Shown: positions 1-13,670, numbered from the stretch's first letter. The stretch is DNA of 64,000 bases from Apostichopus japonicus (GCF_037975245.1 NC_092582.1:23946577-24010576); one strand, 5' to 3'. The notes: generated by a model not told the origin, from the letters alone. Program-made: numbers and translations.

Positions 1-3000
1 ACCTAGTTACATCACTCTCTGGGGGGGGGGGGTCTCTTTCCAGACTTTAGATCACCAAATGTTTATAGAGTACCCTGTTCAGCTGGTCAATTGCTATCCA
101 ATATGGTCAGTTCTTTCCACATATTTAAAGAAGACACTTGTAACCTCAACATTTTGAGTTGAAAAAGTTTTGAGATAAAAAAGTCAAAATTTTGAAATTT
201 TGGAACCCCATACAAACCCCCACCCCCCCCATCCCACACCGTTCCTCGACAAACACTTAACTACTCAGAACAATGCATAAACGCCTATAATTCTGTTAAT
301 ATTTCTAACTTTTTATTAAGCAGACATGTTTGGAATGCTTTTTTCCCCCTATGTTCCTAGCAATCCACCGTACTCAAGTCGGCAAATTTAGATCAATTTT
401 AAGATCAATTAGATTTTTTAGAATCAACTGCAGTGACTGGCTCAGCAAGTGAAAATTCTGTATTCACAGCTGCATATACTCAGATGAGTAGGAAGTATTT
501 CCAATTGTGTTCTCTGTTTATAGTGGCTGGACTTACAAGGGTACTGCAAAGCTTTCCAAATCTTCAGTATTTTCACATAGTTTTTGGAACCTGCTAGCAT
601 TTTTTAGCACATGAGGACATATCAGGAATAGAAATACTTAATCTAATTTCACTCTGTGGAATATCTGAGACCTAGCCGGGTGCTTCAGAAGAGCTCTGTA
701 ACATCTCTGAGACTTCTTGTCCTCTTCTACTAAGTATAAAGCATGTGAATACATGTTAGAGAGAAAAATGTAATTTCTATGAAGTATAAATCTAAGCCCT
801 GGTGAGAGTCTCTGGGGACTTCAGCTGAGGCATTTTCACTTTTCAGATATTTAATGTTCTCTGATAGTGATTTTGCAACCCTAATGGAGCAAAGGGGGGG
901 GGGGGAGGTGGGGAGGGGTGGCAAGTGCTCACCACCCTAATGGATGCCAGTGCTTGTATATCTTTGAATGCCCTCTAAATGTGTTTATCTTAAACAGTAT
1001 TTAGCTCTCAAATATATTCATGGAAGAAATGTTATCATGATACTGTATGATATTGATAAAGAGTGGCTGCAGAGGAATTTAACTTCCTTAACCATGCTTG
1101 CTAGCCAGCAGTTTGATGAATCAAGGCACAACAAAGATTTACTCCATTCTTACCATTCCTATGGAACTCTGTGCATCAAGAAGTGTACATAGGATACTGA
1201 AAGAAGCTTGATAGGTTCATAGGTCCTGATCTCCTCTATCCAGTACAGTCTCTGTCTTCATATTCACTAGAAGGCTTCTTCCTACAGTTGAATTATAACA
1301 TCATCAAGCCATTCGAGCCTCAGTAACTTCTAAATCAAAAGTGAAACACTAACATGAAATCAAATTAGTTATTCCAAATTTCAGAAGACTTCAGAAACAA
1401 AAGGATACTCACAACAACAAAAAACCCATTGTAGCAGTTCCACGTTGATCCAATCATTGATCTCAATTAAGTGATTATACAGTGTTTGGTTTCTGAAGCT
1501 TTTTGAAAGTTCCTACTGTATACAACTTTTGCATTCAGTTAGCAATGTGACACTACAGCAGTCTTTGTAGGCAATCTAATTCACATGTTAGCTGTAAAAG
1601 ACCCGTAAAAGACGTTTTAGCAAGTAAATTATGTAAAAGTGCATATTTGATTTGTGATATTGAAGCTGAAGATACGTCAATAGGAAATGTGCATTACTAG
1701 CACAAACCCTGGAAATTCTGGATACGTTCCCATAATGGGTTGTCTTGGACCAGTAAGGGTGGTGTAAATCACTGCAGTATTTTGGGTGACACAAACTACA
1801 ATAATGCTTGTAATGGAATATTGAAACTCAATCTCTGGAAAACCTTGCATTTTATTTGGCCTTTGCTCACTGGCAGGTTAGCACTTAAATCCACAATATC
1901 CCAGGAGAGGAAACAACTCCAGAGTACTTTAAGAGTAGGTTTTAATGACTAAATTTGGCTAAAACTGTTCAGACAGTTGGATGATCCCGCAAATCCTTCT
2001 TCAATAAATTAATATTATGATCAAAGTATTTGAAGGAGGAAACCTCCCCTTCAACTTGTAACCAACTATCACAGGCTAGTATCACCATACTTAAGCTAGT
2101 CCCACATTGTGCCGAGCATAGGTCACGCTTTATGCTGGCATTGCGCGACTATTGAATATTGTAACTAAAATCTTTGGACTAGGCCAAAATTAGGCTGCAT
2201 TTAGTTATATGACTAGAGATGACCTAAGCCATAACGTTGAACGTTATGATGGCCTGTGAACCTGTCCTTGTACGTGCATAGCCTAACGCTATGAACGGAA
2301 CTCAACTGATACGTGGGATTTCTTCTTTGACAATTGCAATATAATCAGTTGTTCCTTTCAGCATCATGTTCACCATCTGGAATATGCTGCAATATATTCA
2401 TATTAGTAAGCCAGTACTGTAGCTTCGGGGAAACACGTCAGACAAACAGAGAAGTACAACCGTATAACCGTTCTTCAAACGCTGCTTACATATACTGTGT
2501 CGCTGGTTTGTTTAGATTTTGAAAACGAGACTTGTTCAAGTCATTTCCTTGGCCAAGAGGGAAGTTCCCTTATTTTTTAGATGAATGATCTTCCAATTGA
2601 AATATAATACAAACCAAATGGCAAATTCCTTAGATGTAATAAGTGAGGACTTCAACAATATGCTGCAAAATGTCAATTCATCATTTACACCTAGACATTT
2701 TTCTGCTAATGTGGCGTTCATAAAATCCTGTACAGCTGCATGAAAGTGTCATCAAGACAGCAAGAAGAATGTCTTAGACATTTTACAGGATATTGTTTTA
2801 TCTACAAGCTTGGAGAGAAGTCAATATTTTGAACGTTTCTAAAAAAAACTTTGAAATGACAAGATTATTTTTGGGGGGAGTATTTGAACATTGAAAAATT
2901 TCCGAATCGTACACTTGGATAGAGGTCGGAGGGGGGCAATGTTACATTCAGCTGAGAAGAAGGCCACTGCCACGGGTACAACCCCCGCCCCCCCCCCCCA

Positions 3001-5860
3001 CTCCGACTTAACAAAAACATTATTTATTGGCAAAAATGGCGTATGGAGCCAATTTTAGACCGAAATAGTAGTCTAATTATGCCTCAGAGTGCACCATTTT
3101 CGAAGCAATTTCAGTGGGCGGGGCTACTTAGGATTTACCTCCATCAAGCAAACAACCACGCTTCCTCCTTTTATTAATTCTTCTTTCCACTCTGGCCTTT
3201 CCATAATAGTGTAGGCCATACCTCAGTTGGTATTTTCTGCCCCCACCCCTTGTGCGTCAAGCAGTAGAAGGGGTCCTATTCTCCTAGTCCTGCAAACCGC
3301 TTTCATCTAAATGCCCTATAGGTAGCCTCTCATCAGTTTATGACAATAACGAGTTATACCCTGATTGTTATATGTAAAGTTATAGTTGATAGCCTATACA
3401 TCTGCTATGTGGTACATGGCTACATGAAGGTAACATATGCTATAATGTGTATACCTCTTTGTCAGGCATTATTGTGTATATGAATAATAACTGGTTGGGC
3501 AACATGTCTATAGAGAATACAGTCTTGCTCGTCCAGTTATTCGGTAAATAGCCGTTGGTATATATAAAAAAAATTTGGTTTTTCAAACCCCCAGATGGCC
3601 GGAAACGGCACTTCCCGAGTGTTTTATGCTGCGAATACCTAGCCCTAAAATATGGGTCTCAAGCCTGCAATTTCTCAGATTGCACGTAAAATCTGTAAAA
3701 AAAATTGTAATTTGTATATTCGATGGTGTTTTAAGAGAGTAGCTATTACTCGTAGTGTACTCGCAAAGACGTTTTTGAGTGTAGTAAATTACTACTTGCA
3801 ATTAAATGCAATAATTAAATAAATGTCATAAGAAAAAACAGAAAGCATTTCTTAATGTCAACAAATGGGTAATTCCAAAACCATGTGCAGATGCCAACAA
3901 ATTTCTATGGACCAAGCACTGTCACGAATGCATGTACCCTATACAGTACGTTGATAAAAGGAATCCCTCGAAACATTTCCATATGCAATGCACAAACGCA
4001 ATGAGCACCCAGTTATCACACGTAAGGGCACTTTAGAAGGATATACCCTACGAAAAGATACATCTCCAATTAGAAGGAAATGTCCCTGAAGGATATATCA
4101 ATGGGAAATATGCTACCATTAGAAGGATATATCCTTCAGGGGATGTTGGAGAACTGGCTGAAATGAGGCAAGTCATTGGCCTAAGACAAAGTTGTGTTGC
4201 GCTTACCGGTACTCACACTCACTGCTTCCACTTTTCACGGGGCGTGAAGACGCGGTTGGGGTGACAATGTGGTCTATAAACGGGACGGGCCGAGGGTCGC
4301 CCAGCATTTACTAAAATTATTACACCTATATAGTATACGTGTGCATCGGACAGATCGACAAGTATGCATTGAAAAATGGGCAGATGCACGTTTCGGAGCC
4401 TTGGTAAATATTGGGGGGCTTATCATGCAATTGCCCCCTCAACTTTTCCATTGGGGGGGCTGAGCCCCCCCCCCGGTTCCGCCGCCACTCTGACAATAAA
4501 CGTTCATACCCTTCCTAAACTTGTCGGAAGAATTTGGAATGTGAACCCACGTTTCTGGGTCTAAACCATACAGGAGAGTCGATCCGTTTTCAGGATTGGA
4601 GAGGTAAACTTACCGATACAGCCCCTCAATGAATGCACTTAATCAGAAATACACAAATTAGCCACAAGATGTACCTCCTCCTATATGTTCTACACCCTTC
4701 CCCATATCTATGTAGACATGTGAAAAATCACTTGATTGGCGTATTAAGGGAGCAAAAAAAATGAATTGGTCGGGAGGGAGTCGGGAGGCATCCCAATTAA
4801 GCAAATAATACACATTTTGTCATTACTGTGACCCACATGGAACACTGAAAAATTTCAACATTTTCATATCAAAATGTTCCCCGAAAGTTTCGAACATTTC
4901 TGGGAATTTCAACCCTTTTCTTGAAAATCAAGTTTGTCTTAAAATTGCCATCTGTAATTTGACCGAAATTCTCAACATTAAACTACTTTTTCTAAAAATT
5001 AAACCTATTCGATTTAGTTCGACCTCTTTAATTCCCTCCATGTAAACTTGATTTCTTTTTGTTTTAAACCTATTATGTTCGACTTATCATCTAAAAATAT
5101 TAGCGTTTCATCTCAAACTTATGTACGTTTCTCTCGAAATTGCCATTGCATTTCTCGAAATCAAGATTTCTTTCTAATATAAAGTTCAACTATTTATCCC
5201 AAAAAATAAACTTTTCTTGCTGAGGATGGTAGGTCTACTAAGTAAAAGAGGAGAAAAAAAAGCGGGGGGGGGGGGGGCATTATTGGTGAAATGTCGACAT
5301 AGTATTTTGATTTGAGCAATTACGAGGTACGTGAAAAGACAAAACATCGTTTGATTGCCTGACACTCTCTTTGCTGGTGCAATGATTCAGCTGAATAATC
5401 CAGCACTGACATGGAGCGGAATTAATTACAAAAGGTGGTTGGGTGGGGGGGGGGGGGGGTGAAAAAAAGTTGTGTAGTTACATTTATTCCAATAATTTCA
5501 TGATGATCAAGTGATTATTTGTAGAAAAAAATGAAACTTAACACAGACACGTTTTGTCTGCACGATGTGTCTGCAAGATGTGTATGACTGAACAAGGATG
5601 TTCAATTTATGTTATTCCATGTAGGTTTTAATATTCATTAAACGTGTACTCCTTAAATCATTTGAAAAAGACGGTTTTCAAACTTTTGTTTTTATTGTTT
5701 GTTTATTCATCCACTAGTAGATAATAGGGCGAAGGAATGTGTACATAACATGTTTTTTGCCCAAATTTTAACCGGTGGTTGAGGTGGGGAGGAGGGGGTG
5801 GGGACTAACACCCTACCGCTTAGGGAGAAATGTCAATGATAGCTTGATCTACTTGATATA
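1..5860. other. No gene recognised; AT-rich non-coding DNA with G/C homopolymers
   Basis: I see no exon with a convincing domain here. The stretch is AT-rich and interrupted by long G or C runs (near 21, 894, 2987, 4465, 5265 and 5446). A GC-rich patch at 4410-4490 with opposed G and C runs looks like the end of an interspersed repeat. Short open frames give low-complexity or unrecognisable peptides. Confidence 0.5.
4056..4150. repeat. Imperfect inverted repeat (hairpin)
   Basis: The left arm around 4081-4099 (core CCTGAAGGATATAT) is the reverse complement of the right arm around 4123-4144 (core ATATATCCTTCAGGGG). Outer parts of the arms (TCTCCAATTAGAAGG and TTGGAGA) pair more weakly. The loop contains a third copy of the AGAAGGATATA word. 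It could be a small foldback repeat. No function is evident. Confidence 0.55.
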
Positions 5861-6184
5861 GGTTGTGTTGTATTATTTACTTCCTCGACCCCTTCCTTAC
5901 TACATACCCAATCGACGTCAGGTTTCAAACTGTCTGTTTTCACCGGGTATGTATAACGTTACGTCCGTCGTACATTTACTTCTGTTGGCGCCAAAATGTC
6001 TGTTACAAATTTCAAAAATCACCCGCGAACAGCTGGGAAACACCTGTATATGAATATTGAATACCTGTTCACTTCTATAGTATCTATCACTGAATGGTTT
6101 AGTGTTATATTATTGGAGTTGCAGAGTACGTATTATATTTGAGGACGTTGTTTGTTACCATTGACTTGTTGAGTGGTTATTAAG

Positions 6185-6259
6185 ATGGATTGTTTAATGG
6201 GAGAGGAACCGCTGTTAATAGTTAAAACAGTAATTATTGATCAGAGAGATAATTTGACG
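6185..6259 (+). CDS. Candidate first coding exon of the LRR-type gene
   Basis: An ATG at 6185 opens a 25-codon frame (beginning MDCLMGEEPLL, ending QRDNLT) that runs straight into a good splice donor, GTAAGG, at 6260. It ends in phase 0, which is what exon 2 at 8570 needs. An upstream ATG-rich, CpG-containing stretch (5900-6184), with a GACGTCA word at 5914, could be leader or promoter, but no TATA box is clear. The peptide has no recognised domain and no signal peptide. A short ATG-plus-donor frame can occur by chance, and the true 5' exons of an NLR-type gene could lie upstream of the window, so this is the weakest of the 5' exons. Confidence 0.38.
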
Positions 6260-8569
6260 GTAAGGTATAAAGGCATAGGCTAGGATGTGTACAAAGGCCA
6301 GGCCAAACTCTATAGGCTTTAGGCTAGACTAGTAATTCAGTTAGGTTATGTTAGAAATCTCAAACATCACCCGCGAAAAGCTAGAATTACTACTTTTAGC
6401 AAGAGGACATGCTTAGCAAATCTAACTCATAAAAAATAAAAACCTTAGCCTAGTTGTTGACTGATTATCAAAAAATTCCAAGTTAAAGCATATCTTAAAT
6501 ATAAAGGAATTGAATAAAATGCAATCGAGACACTGAGTTTTCTTTAGGGATCTTAAATTAAGCGAAGAATAAAACCAGCGATTAACATTCCAGGTGAGCT
6601 GATGCCTATCCTTTACTTCGAAAACAATAACACCATTCTAGCTAAGAAAAAATATCCATAGACAAACTGTAGAAACTTTGTTATCCCTTCAAAAATCTTA
6701 AATCACAGAAAATTGTTGAAATCGATTTTAATCGTACATAACAAATCCTTATCCTAGGCATTAATACAAGTCAATCTATAACATCCCACAATTATTATTG
6801 TAATCACCTAACTTACTATTAATCTACCAGGTCGTACATTTGAGCAAATTGTGTAAGAAACCTGCAGCTTTTTACCGAGCAGGCTAACTGAAATAATGTT
6901 ATTTAATAACTGATTATTAGTTGAATGACCTAACTTCTGCCGATATACCTGACACGTATAGGGAAATATAGTTTGTATAGGGCCTAATGCTTGAAGCCTC
7001 CATAAAATAATTTTCCAATTTAAGTCTAATAATAATAAAATGCAATAAATAGTTATTAAAAAGAACTCTTTCGTCCATGTCTTCCCAGCAGCTATATTGT
7101 GTTGTTCTACTCACAGTTGGTTTTGTCTTAATTTTGCCCACTTAATTATAAAAAAAAAAGGTACGTCATTTCCAAGCCGGCCAACAGACTTATGGCGCAT
7201 GATATTTAATAATAAGAATGGTTTTGAAATTGAAAGTGCGCCATTTCTGTTACGCTGCAACACTCCACAGCAGACGTTAGGCAGAGCCGTATAGCTCTAA
7301 CGTTAGTTTTAAAAGGGCGCCATCCTCTCATTAAACTTATAAATAACTGATTAATCTCTTGTGTTTGTTAATTAACATTTGACCGCTATCTGTTCACACC
7401 CGATGAACTCCATAGTAACAGAATATATTACAACGAAGACCCTATCGAACTGATTAAACTGAAAAGTAGTAATACTTAATTAGTATAATTAAACCCTTAA
7501 GGATATGAAGTGTTTCCAGATAACAATATTATTTGTAAAAAAAAGCGCATGGTACTATTTAATTGGAAGATACGATAAAGTTTAGAAAGTTAAGATCATA
7601 AGCAATACCCAATTTAGGAATATCTACAAACACAAAGAAATAAAAATGCTACATTTCGGAAAAAAATCCACAAGAAGTTATGTCACACACAAACCGTAAC
7701 TTAGGAATTATTTTGATAACTAAACACAGATAGACATCATCTTTTAAACAAATCGTATTAATTGGAAATAATTATAATTTAAGCAGAATAGTAGGATTTG
7801 GATCAATAATTAAATACTTTGAATATTAAAATTTGAGTTTAAGCCTCATAACCTTTCTCTCTTGAAACTTGAATTTGATCTACACATGCTTTTCAAAATT
7901 TTATTAAAAGAAACAACCTTTTGATTTAAGTATAATTCTTCCAAATCTCCTTAAACTTTATAAAAACCTGGTAGTAGTTGAAGTAGAAGTTTCTTTTTCA
8001 TGATTCCTATAACATTAGTGACTAATATTTACATTTAAGTTACATTTTCCTTCTGAAAGTTCTAAATTATAACACAAATAAATTTGATCAATATTTTCTA
8101 CAAAAGATAGAATAATCTCAATTTTTATTTAACCATTTCTTATATAATTATCAACCCGTCATTGAGATTTGTTTCCTATTAACTAATAAATTAAAATATG
8201 TAGCCCCACATTCTTATTTTATTAAACCTTACTATCTATAAAACCATTATTTAATCATTTAATTGTAAAACAATGAAACTAACCCTTTAATCCTAAATTA
8301 CTACCTTATTTCCCTTTAATCTAATCTTATTATTTCTGTTAATTTTTGTCTCCCCTTAAAACCAACCACTTATTTCCTTTCCATTACCTTATTCTTTCTT
8401 ACAAATAAACACGACCTAAATGTCTTAGTTTACCGCTTAACTTTCCTCTATTTTTTATTTCGTTATTTTTATTATTTATAATATCATATTAATTATTCTA
8501 ATCCTAACCAAATCCAATCTATTTATCTCTATCTACTCTATTATCAGTAACTCTATTCTTTCATTCTAG
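6260..8569 (+). other. Intron 1, AT-rich
   Basis: Very AT-rich sequence with no recognisable coding region or repeat structure. The last 250 bases become pyrimidine-rich on the plus strand and end in a polypyrimidine tract followed by TTCTAG at the exon 2 acceptor. Confidence 0.4.
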
Positions 8570-8778
8570 ATTCCTATCTCCTGTGTGTATCTACGGTCCT
8601 GCTCCCCTAGAGTTGATGAGTCTGGTCTGAACCTTATCCTTGAGTCTGGTCTCTCTCTCTCTATCCTGAGTTCTCTCCAGTGGCTGGTGATCTATGACAT
8701 CGGCAGGACACTAACTAATGAAGAGTTGGCGGCCATCTTGTCTTACTCCTCACAGTGTACAAGCTTGAAGGAGCTGAT
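8570..8778 (+). CDS. LRR-coding exon (exon 2), NLR-like
   Basis: A 209-nt exon lies between a pyrimidine-rich acceptor (TTTCATTCTAG) and a strong donor (GTAAGT at 8779). Read in phase 0 it encodes about 69 residues with LRR spacing. It includes ESGLNLILESG, then SSLQWLVIYDI, then TNEELAAILSYSSQCTSLKEL. Regularly spaced Leu/Ile with an SLxxLxI followed by TSLKEL is typical of the ribonuclease-inhibitor-like or irregular LRRs at the C-termini of NLR receptors, which are greatly expanded in sea urchins, amphioxus and other marine invertebrates. The exon ends two bases into a Met codon that exon 3 completes. A second possible acceptor lies at 8610 (CCCCTAG) and would shorten the exon. Sensor function is inferred from the fold only. 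Confidence 0.75.
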
Positions 8779-10319
8779 GTAAGTATTCCGGTGTAGATGT
8801 TAGAATCATCATAACAGTTAAACAGGGAATTAATTTAATTAATAAAAGTTATCAATATTAAACTAACAATAGAGAATGTAAAGTCTGCTGTATTTTAATG
8901 TCAAGGATTGGATTTAATTAGTTAAGTTGGATTTATTTCAATAATTAGGTCATCGAGAAAGGAATTCTGTAGGATGTTATAATAAATAAAACAAAATATA
9001 ATGGATTAATAGGGAATATTTTAAGAGAGTGTTGGTAAAAGAGGGTTGTACGATGGGTGGGGGTTGTTTAAAATGTTCTTTGTTTAGTTTATTGTTAAAA
9101 TTTTACTAAGAATTAGGTTTAAAAATGACAGGAATGTTTATTAGGATAAAATAAGAGATACACAAGGTATTTTGATTTTAATAATTCTAGCGAGTAAAAT
9201 TAATATTCTAAAGTAGAGTTTTATAAGGAATAAATGTTACTTTTGACTGAAACCTCTGAAATATTTGTTTTTCAATTATGTAAGCCTACAATTTATTTAA
9301 CAATTTTTTAAACGGAAGAGATTGAAAATCGTTATTGATAAAACTATAGCAATAAAAATAGCAATACTTATTAGTTTAAGCAACCAACCAATAAAACAAT
9401 TTTAGTTGTCGAAATTACAAACATGGCTACTCAAAATAGGTTAACAAATTAAAACAAAATAAAAGTTAGCAAAAAGGATTTAAATAATTGTAATTGAGTT
9501 AACTATGAAGTTAAATTGTATTTTTATGTTGCCATAAATATCAATAAAGGAAAATAGGAATCTCAAAAATTACAGAGTATAAAATTTAACCCATTCAAAA
9601 CTGCATCAGTTTCTTCTTTATAATTTGAAATGGATGTTATACTAAATAGGGTAAATTAATATTTTTTCTCATTATTTTATCATAATTTTAAACAATAATT
9701 AAAAAAGTAAGCTTGACCTTCAACTTTGTATAATTCATAACTTTATACAAAAACTATTAAATATTGTAATATTCCTCGTATTAATGTTACTTGAAACTTG
9801 ATTCGATCATGACGTCCCTGCTTGGTCCTTTACAATTCAGTGTTACTTAATCCTCCCAGACCCCCCAACCCCCCCCCCCCCCACCCTCCTCTCGCTCCTC
9901 CTCTCGCCTTCTTTGCTCTCACAGATCAAACCTCGTAAAAGTGTAACCTTTCCGTCCTTACCATTCACAAAACAATCAGTGACATCTTCAACTTACAGCT
10001 GACGTGTTTACTAAAAATATAGTCGCACCTTCCCCCGCGCCTCACGAAATCTCGAAAGAAAAGAGAAAATTATTTAGTAGATACATAAATGAATTCCGAA
10101 GAAAGAAGCTGATTAACATATGTTATATGTGACCGCTATTTTAGGAATAACTGTGACTGCGGAGAAAATAGCACTAGAAATAATAAATTTTTGGGAGTTT
10201 TGTTTGCTCTGACTATAAATAACAAGTATAACACAGATTGTTTATTCCCTATCTAGACTAAATGCTTTACCCCAATTCCAGTGTGCTCTTGAGTAAGTTT
10301 AGTCTCGCCCCTCTGCCCC
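8779..10319 (+). other. Intron 2, first part; nothing recognised
   Basis: AT-rich intronic sequence without a recognisable coding region. A C-rich tract sits at 9868-9895. I see no tandem structure. Confidence 0.4.
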
Positions 10320-11020
10320 ACCCCCCTTCAGACACCTTACCTGTACCCGCCACCACCACTCTCCCTTTGCCACTCCCCCCTCCCCTCCCCTTCGCACATA
10401 ATCGCTTTTAGAGGGCCCTTCGAATCAATTCCGTTTCTACCCGATAACATCATCAACGTTTTAGTACACACAGTAGGCCTACTCTGCTTGTACAACAGTT
10501 TTTCTGCACAGACGATTGATTCAAACAATTTATTTCTAAAGTAAAATAAGTTAACAGTAGAGATGACACACCTGGATCTCCCGTAAATACCTAATTAGCA
10601 TAATAATAGATGACACGAGCCGGTTAAAGCTAATGAATAGAAAGATATACGAGCCAGGCGTCTATTGTACACCTGGAATACAACGTAACCATGGAAACTG
10701 ACGATAAGTAGGTCAGTCCGTGTCTAGCCGTGGCTGGGAAGAATGCATCATATTATTCAATACTGGTTAGATATATTTAGTAGTCATTCAGTGATATGTC
10801 ATATGCCATGATATTGCGACGTGTTCACATTATTATTCTTTGTTTATATATTTTAAATGAGTAAACTTGATTTCCTTGGTTGTTTAATACATCCCTCACT
10901 TGCTCCTCTCCCTAATTTGATAGAAGGATTGTTTTATTTCCCTTTCTTCGTTTTTGTTCTGTATGTACTTCTCATTGGTATTCTTGAAGTCTATATTTCA
11001 TATTTAACACATAATTGAAT
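10320..11020. repeat. Diverged segmental duplication, copy A
   Basis: This segment aligns by eye with 13671-14465 in the same orientation, 3.35 kb downstream. Shared landmarks in order are CGTTTTAGTACACACAGT, ACGATTGATTCAAACAATTT, CACACCTGG, ATTAGCATAA, GTAACCATGGAAAC, AGTAGGTCAGT, TTGGTTGTT.AAT.CATCCC and ACTTCTC.TTGGTA. Substitutions and small indels are frequent, so it is old. It is not coding in either copy. Confidence 0.7.
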
Positions 11021-11910
11021 AGCCTTAATGTCACTCACATATCTAATATGTGACTACAAACATTGCGGGTTCTTAATCGCCCAGTTTTATGGAGAACATT
11101 TTTGTTCTGTAAAGTTGATATGTTCATAATCCCATTACGACTTATAAAGCTAACATTAATTACATAAAAACATAAATTAACTATAATCCATATAATTTAT
11201 CTTTCATTTAAGCTGTGAAAAAAGGGGGTGGGAGGAAGGTTACTCTTTTAATTGATAAACCATTTATTAATATGAAAATCGAACGTTTCGATTTCTTTAA
11301 AGTTAGCCAGTAGTGTCTACTGTTTTGTTCTTATCAATTAATATCAAGTGACTGTTAAACGTCTTCGATACTTATGATGAAAAGTGTAAGCACCCTGCAG
11401 GTGTTTATAGTGGCATCTTTATAATCAAATATTCATTGATATAGTGTTTGCCATTACAACCAATAATAGTATGGTTTAATCGTACTGAATATGCGAGATG
11501 AGGTATTGTTCGTGTTTAGCAGGGAATAAGTAATTCGAAGGTTCATGCCGCCTTGCCAAATCTGAAATATAGTCATAATAACCAAGAAATCTATTAAATT
11601 AATATATTTAGCAACATTTATCAGCCATTAAACTTAAACAAGCAAACAACAACACGAACAAGAAAACAAAAGCACATGAGATCCTTTAAGATAAGTTTTA
11701 TGAGATCTTATATCTCATTAAATATCGAATTGTATTATGCACTAGTTGTTTTTATCTGCACAGAACAGGTGACAGCGGATTAAATTATTCCATCGAAGTT
11801 TAAAATGAATAATAGACAACGACAACTAGAAACCGATTTCAAATTTGCAACTTTAACTGTTTTTAGCGAATTTAGAAAGGTATAGAAGGCTGTATTATAA
11901 TCATGGTGAC
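11021..11910 (+). other. Intron 2 spacer
   Basis: AT-rich intronic sequence. Weak similarity to the duplicated block may continue here, but I cannot align it securely. No gene seen. Confidence 0.35.
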
Positions 11911-12109
11911 AGCCCGATATTCATAACGTTCTATATTCATAAGGTTCATTGTTCATAAGGGCCATTATCCATAAGGTTAATTGTTCAAAAGGTTCGCTAT
12001 TCATAATGAGCAAAAAGGTTCTTTCTTCATAAGGTTCGTTATTCATAATTGGAAAAAAAGGTTCGTTTTTCATGATCGAAAAAAAAGGTTCGTTATTTAT
12101 AATTGAAAA

Positions 12110-12615
12110 AGAGGTTCGTTTTGATTCCTTGGCGGTAGCCGAATGAATCTATGCGGTCATGACTGTATGCGTGCTTGTGTGTGTGACGCCAAGCTTGAAA
12201 TTAGGTTGTCTCAGCAATCCCAAGGTGGATTGATCTCTTTATTGGTACATCGGTTACCCATCATGAGTAGACGATCCCTATTTTTTTGTGCTAATATCAT
12301 GAATATTAATGAGTGGGCGGGGCTTAGATTGATTTTCAACAAATCTTCAGTATGACCCGGCCAGGAGTCGAACCCCTAACCTTCCAGCTGCAAGGAATTC
12401 TACCCCAATACTATTAATGAGAGGGGCATGAATACTAATGAGTGGTAGAACTTAAAGCAAATTCTTTAAAATATCAATTTGTTCATCAAACTTGAGCTGA
12501 TAGCAAGGAACAACATTTGTGTTGATGCTACATTAATATTCATAAAAGGTCGGAACCAAGTGTACACAATGAACCTACAGTAATATTTAGATGCCAAGGA
12601 ATCTCAAAACCTCTT
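12110..12615. mobile_element. Candidate nested MITE inside the left foldback arm
   Basis: The left minisatellite arm is interrupted by about 490 bp flanked by inverted words: AAGAGG...GATTCCTTGGC at 12112-12134 and GCCAAGGAATC...CCTCTTGG at 12593-12618. Unit-like sequence resumes afterwards. This fits a short inverted-repeat element inserted into the arm. No coding capacity is seen beyond a chance frame. Confidence 0.4.
12355..12400 (-). repeat. tRNA-derived SINE fragment
   Basis: On the minus strand the sequence contains GGGGTTCGACTCCTGGCC, an excellent match to an RNA polymerase III B box with a tRNA-like acceptor stem. It is preceded by a tRNA-like arm (CAGCTGGAAGGTTAG). No complete cloverleaf is present, so it is a fragment of a tRNA-related SINE and not a tRNA gene. 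Confidence 0.45.
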
Positions 12616-13670
12616 GGTTTTCTTGTTCATAATTGGCAAACAGGTTCGTTATTCATAATCTTCTAGAAATAAGGTTCGCTATTGATGATCGCGGGGTCGT
12701 CGCGCCCCAGTGCCTCTGCATCCCACTGCCCAAAAGTTGAGGTACCCACTGGTAGTTTCGAGCTGCGCGTGGCCAGGGGAAGAGGGGGTGGTCACTTGCG
12801 GCCCAGACGTGGGCTTAAGGGTTAACGACGGCAACTACCGAAAGTACAGCAACTGCATGAATAATTTAGCGACTAGTCACAGCTGCAGCATGAACCAATT
12901 GCCCACAGGAGATTTGTATTACCTACCGCTCTGCTTTTATTGTTGCTATTATTACTGTATGAATACTTGATCTTTTTCCGATTATGAAAAACGGACCTTT
13001 TTTGCTATTATGAATATCGAACCATTTTTCCGACTATGAAAAACGGACCTTTATTGCTATTATGAATAAAAGACCTTATGAACAATAACCCCTTTTTATG
13101 ATGAATAACGAACCTTTTTTTCCGATTATGGATAACAAACCTTTTTTTTTCGAAATAATGCACGTTATGAATAACGAACCTTATGAACAATGACCCTTAT
13201 GCATAATGGTCCTTATGAATATCGGGCTGATCCCTTATGAATATCGGGCCCTTTCTCCTATTATGAATAACAAACCTTTTTCCCATTATGAATAACGGAC
13301 CCTTCGCTCCATTATGAATATCGGACCTTTTTTCCTATAATGAATAATGAGCCATTTGGTCTATTATGGATTACGAACCCTTTGTTCTATTATGAATATC
13401 GAACTCTTTTTTCCCATTATGAATAACAAACCTTTTTGTCCATTATGGATATCGAACCGTTTTGCCCATTATAAATATCGAACCTTTGTTTCCATTATGA
13501 ATACCGGACCTTATGAACTATGATCCCTTAGGCTTTTTATAATGAATAACGAACCTTTATTTCCATTATGAATAGCGAACCTTTTTATCGAAAAAAAATG
13601 CACGATATGAATAACGAACCTTATGAACAATGACCCATATGAATAGCGGGCCTTATGAATATCGGGCAGA

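Larger units (their letters stand above)
11911..13669. mobile_element. Foldback-like element with inverted minisatellite arms
   Basis: The left arm (11911-12120, continuing at 12620-12690) is a tandem array of a roughly 26-bp unit with core AAGGTTCGTTATTCATAAT. The right arm (12970-13669) is the same unit in reverse complement. The outermost bases match as inverted ends: GCCCGATATTCATAA on the left and ATGAATATCGGGC on the right. Long inverted arms made of short direct repeats are the hallmark of foldback elements (Drosophila FB, sea-urchin TU). The central part, about 12690-12970, is unrelated sequence. No transposase is visible and I found no clear target-site duplication. The right end meets the start of segmental copy B. 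Confidence 0.6.
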
